Assembly: GCA_036504095.1 (NCBI GenBank)
Contig: DASXVS010000080.1
Coordinates: forward strand, 242,691 to 306,690
From: Armatimonadota bacterium
GTDB lineage: Bacteria; Armatimonadota; DTGP01; JAKQQT01
Direction of reading: 5' to 3'
DNA: 64,000 nt
The position numbers were made by a program, and so were the translations under genes. The notes under the pieces are model-generated. The model was not told the origin of the DNA, did no database searches, and worked only from the letters and a program-made list of their open reading frames with translations. Position 1 is the first letter of the stretch, and the number at the start of each line of letters is the position of its first letter. Of the stretch, positions 62,802 to 64,000 are shown in pieces.

Positions 62802-63791
62802 TTGAAGAGGATCGGGATCATCGGAGCGGGCGGAATCGCCAACAAACATGCGGGCGCGTGGGCAGGCGTTGAAGGCGCTCAAATCGTAGCCGTAGCCGAT
62901 CCGGACGCGGAACGCGTCTCCGCGCTTGCCGAACGCACCGGCGCCAAAGCGTATCCATCGGTCGAGGCGATGCTCGCGGACGTCACGATCGACGCGGCCG
63001 ACATCTGTGTGCCAACGCTTCAGCACATTCCCGTCGCCATGGCCTGCCTCGCGGCGCGGATCCCAACCATCATCGAGAAACCCATGGCGCGCACCGTCGC
63101 CGACGCCCGCGCGCTCGTTGATGCGTACAATTCCGCCGGCGTGCCCCTTGCGCCCGCGCACGTCGTCCGGTTCTTCCAGGATTTCACCGCCATCCGAAGC
63201 CAGATCGAATCCGGCGCTGTCGGCAAGCCGGCCGTGGTACGCATAACGCGCGGCGGCCCCTTCCCGCGCGGCAAAAACGGCTGGTACGGCGATCCCGCGC
63301 AGTCCGGTGGCGTGCTTCTGGACCTCTCGCTGCACGATTTCGACTGGCTGCGCTACACATTCGGCGAAGTCGAGCGTGTGACCGCGAACTGCCTGATGGC
63401 GCAGGGAGCCGTGGACCGGGACTACGCCCTGGCGGTCCTTCGCTTCAAGAGCGGCGTCATAGCCCACGTGGAAGGTACCTGGGTACACACGGACGGTTTC
63501 CGCGTTGAAGTGGAAATCAGCGGCGATAAAGGCGTGCTCGAGCACTCGAGCCAGTTCCCCTACGCGGTCAAAGTGCGTAAGAATGCCGCCGAGGCCGGCC
63601 CCGCGGTCGCCTTCCCTGAAAGCCCGACCTTCAAAGACCCGTACACCGCGGAACTCGAGGAACTGCTGGCCGCGGTCACGGAAGGCAAACCCGCCCGAGT
63701 GACCGCCGAAGACGGCGTCGCCTCGCTGGCCATCGCCGAAGCCTGCTGGAAAAGCGCCAAGACCGGCGAGCCCGTAACGCTCCACGCGTGA
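62802..63791 (+). CDS. Gfo/Idh/MocA family oxidoreductase
   Basis: 329 aa from TTG 62802, chosen because GGAGGT lies upstream. The Rossmann motif is MKRIGIIGAGGIANKHAGAW. PTLQHIPVAMACLAARIPTI and IEKPMARTVADARALVD follow with the EKP motif. DLSLHDFDWLRYTFGEVERV has the HD catalytic pair typical of the family, and the C-terminal alpha/beta sheet is present. NAD(P)-dependent reduction or oxidation of a sugar or inositol is expected. It fits a glycan-degrading organism, but the substrate cannot be told. A purine-rich repeat follows. Confidence 0.92.
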   Translation: MKRIGIIGAGGIANKHAGAWAGVEGAQIVAVADPDAERVSALAERTGAKAYPSVEAMLADVTIDAADICVPTLQHIPVAMACLAARIPTIIEKPMARTVADARALVDAYNSAGVPLAPAHVVRFFQDFTAIRSQIESGAVGKPAVVRITRGGPFPRGKNGWYGDPAQSGGVLLDLSLHDFDWLRYTFGEVERVTANCLMAQGAVDRDYALAVLRFKSGVIAHVEGTWVHTDGFRVEVEISGDKGVLEHSSQFPYAVKVRKNAAEAGPAVAFPESPTFKDPYTAELEELLAAVTEGKPARVTAEDGVASLAIAEACWKSAKTGEPVTLHA

Positions 63792-64000
63792 AGGTACGAG
63801 GAAATGAGGCAATGGGGAAATGGGGAAATGCGGAAACGACCCGGTAATTACCTCGTGTCCTCATTTCAGGCTGGGTCGCAACTTGATCGGGTTTTCGGTT
63901 TTTGTCGATCAAATTGTGTGGTCATATCCCGTTTCGCCGTTAATCCGATTGGTGGCTATCAGTTGAACGCGTTCCGAGGAGGTGGCAGGGTTGCTTGAGC
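63792..64000. other. Repeat-bearing 3' flank and possible next gene start
   Basis: 63796-63832 is an octamer-like GGAAATG run of the same type as 6482-6650, followed by TACCTCGTGTCCTCATTTC as a partial complement. The rest is unassigned. GAGGAGGT (63977-63984) stands about 6 nt before a TTG at 63991, which may start a gene that leaves the window. Confidence 0.5.

Overview
The window is about 64 kb of GC-rich bacterial chromosome. It has no rRNA, tRNA, phage, IS element or CRISPR array that I can recognise. The best lineage guess is Armatimonadota or a close relative. This rests on the type II pseudopilin at 48312-49103 (FTLIELLVVIAIIAILAAI helix followed by LFPVFARARSRAQ), a dense secretome of glycoside hydrolases, secreted proteins with dockerin-like tails, and many short hairpin and tandem-repeat elements between genes. 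This is inference from style, not a phylogeny.

Layout. 1-1278: end of ychF and a small glyoxalase-fold gene. 1416-8673 (minus): a secreted polysaccharide-related operon (pectate-lyase-like protein, DUF4185 protein, a TIM-barrel glycosidase-like protein, a large TPR protein with HEWNH). It is interrupted by an unrelated 227-aa gene that sits against the 3' remnant of a second pectate-lyase-like gene. 8783-13592: sucA-sucB and convergent queC. 13849-20969: polytopic membrane protein, alpha-2-macroglobulin and VanW protein. 21065-26838: GH2 enzyme, a lone DUF4255 (contractile-injection tail-terminator-like) gene, asnS, and three tandem copies of a two-TM protein. 26861-35694: GH38 alpha-mannosidase, a membrane protein, a DUF4855 protein, a GH29 fucosidase with a discoidin domain, and a GH2/GH5-type enzyme. 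36175-41991: an M55 D-aminopeptidase and a BMP/nucleoside-type ABC importer (two permeases, double ATPase, lipoprotein). 42172-46725: ECF sigma factor, a putative anti-sigma and two large paralogous membrane proteins. 46820-50287: zinc phospholipase/nuclease-fold secreted protein, a degenerate HD protein, a pseudopilin, and a disordered RG/GY-rich repeat protein. 50363-53272: nurA-herA DNA-end-processing pair. 53743-56629: aroA, NUDIX, thiE, YkgJ-like. 56681-60299: four secreted proteins, two of them paralogs sharing a CYxCxHH motif and two with dockerin-like tails. 60502-62644: NfeD protease plus slipin. 62802-63791: Gfo/Idh/MocA oxidoreductase.

How it fits together. The organism looks like a heterotroph that degrades complex glycans: fucosidase, mannosidase, galactosidase-type and pectate-lyase-fold enzymes, most with signal peptides. 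Imported products would enter central metabolism (2-oxoglutarate dehydrogenase). Housekeeping genes are scattered among these secretome clusters.

The most unusual parts are: (i) the pectate-lyase remnant that marks a gene replacement; (ii) several families of intergenic hairpin and tandem repeats, one of which appears to encode a signal peptide, and a 33-copy heptanucleotide array between nurA and aroA; (iii) the sigma/anti-sigma cluster with paired membrane proteins of unknown family; (iv) the secreted CYxCxHH paralog pair next to dockerin-tailed proteins; (v) alpha-2-macroglobulin coupled to an unrecognised membrane protein rather than to a PBP1C. No single element proves a new system; each is flagged with the test that would settle it.
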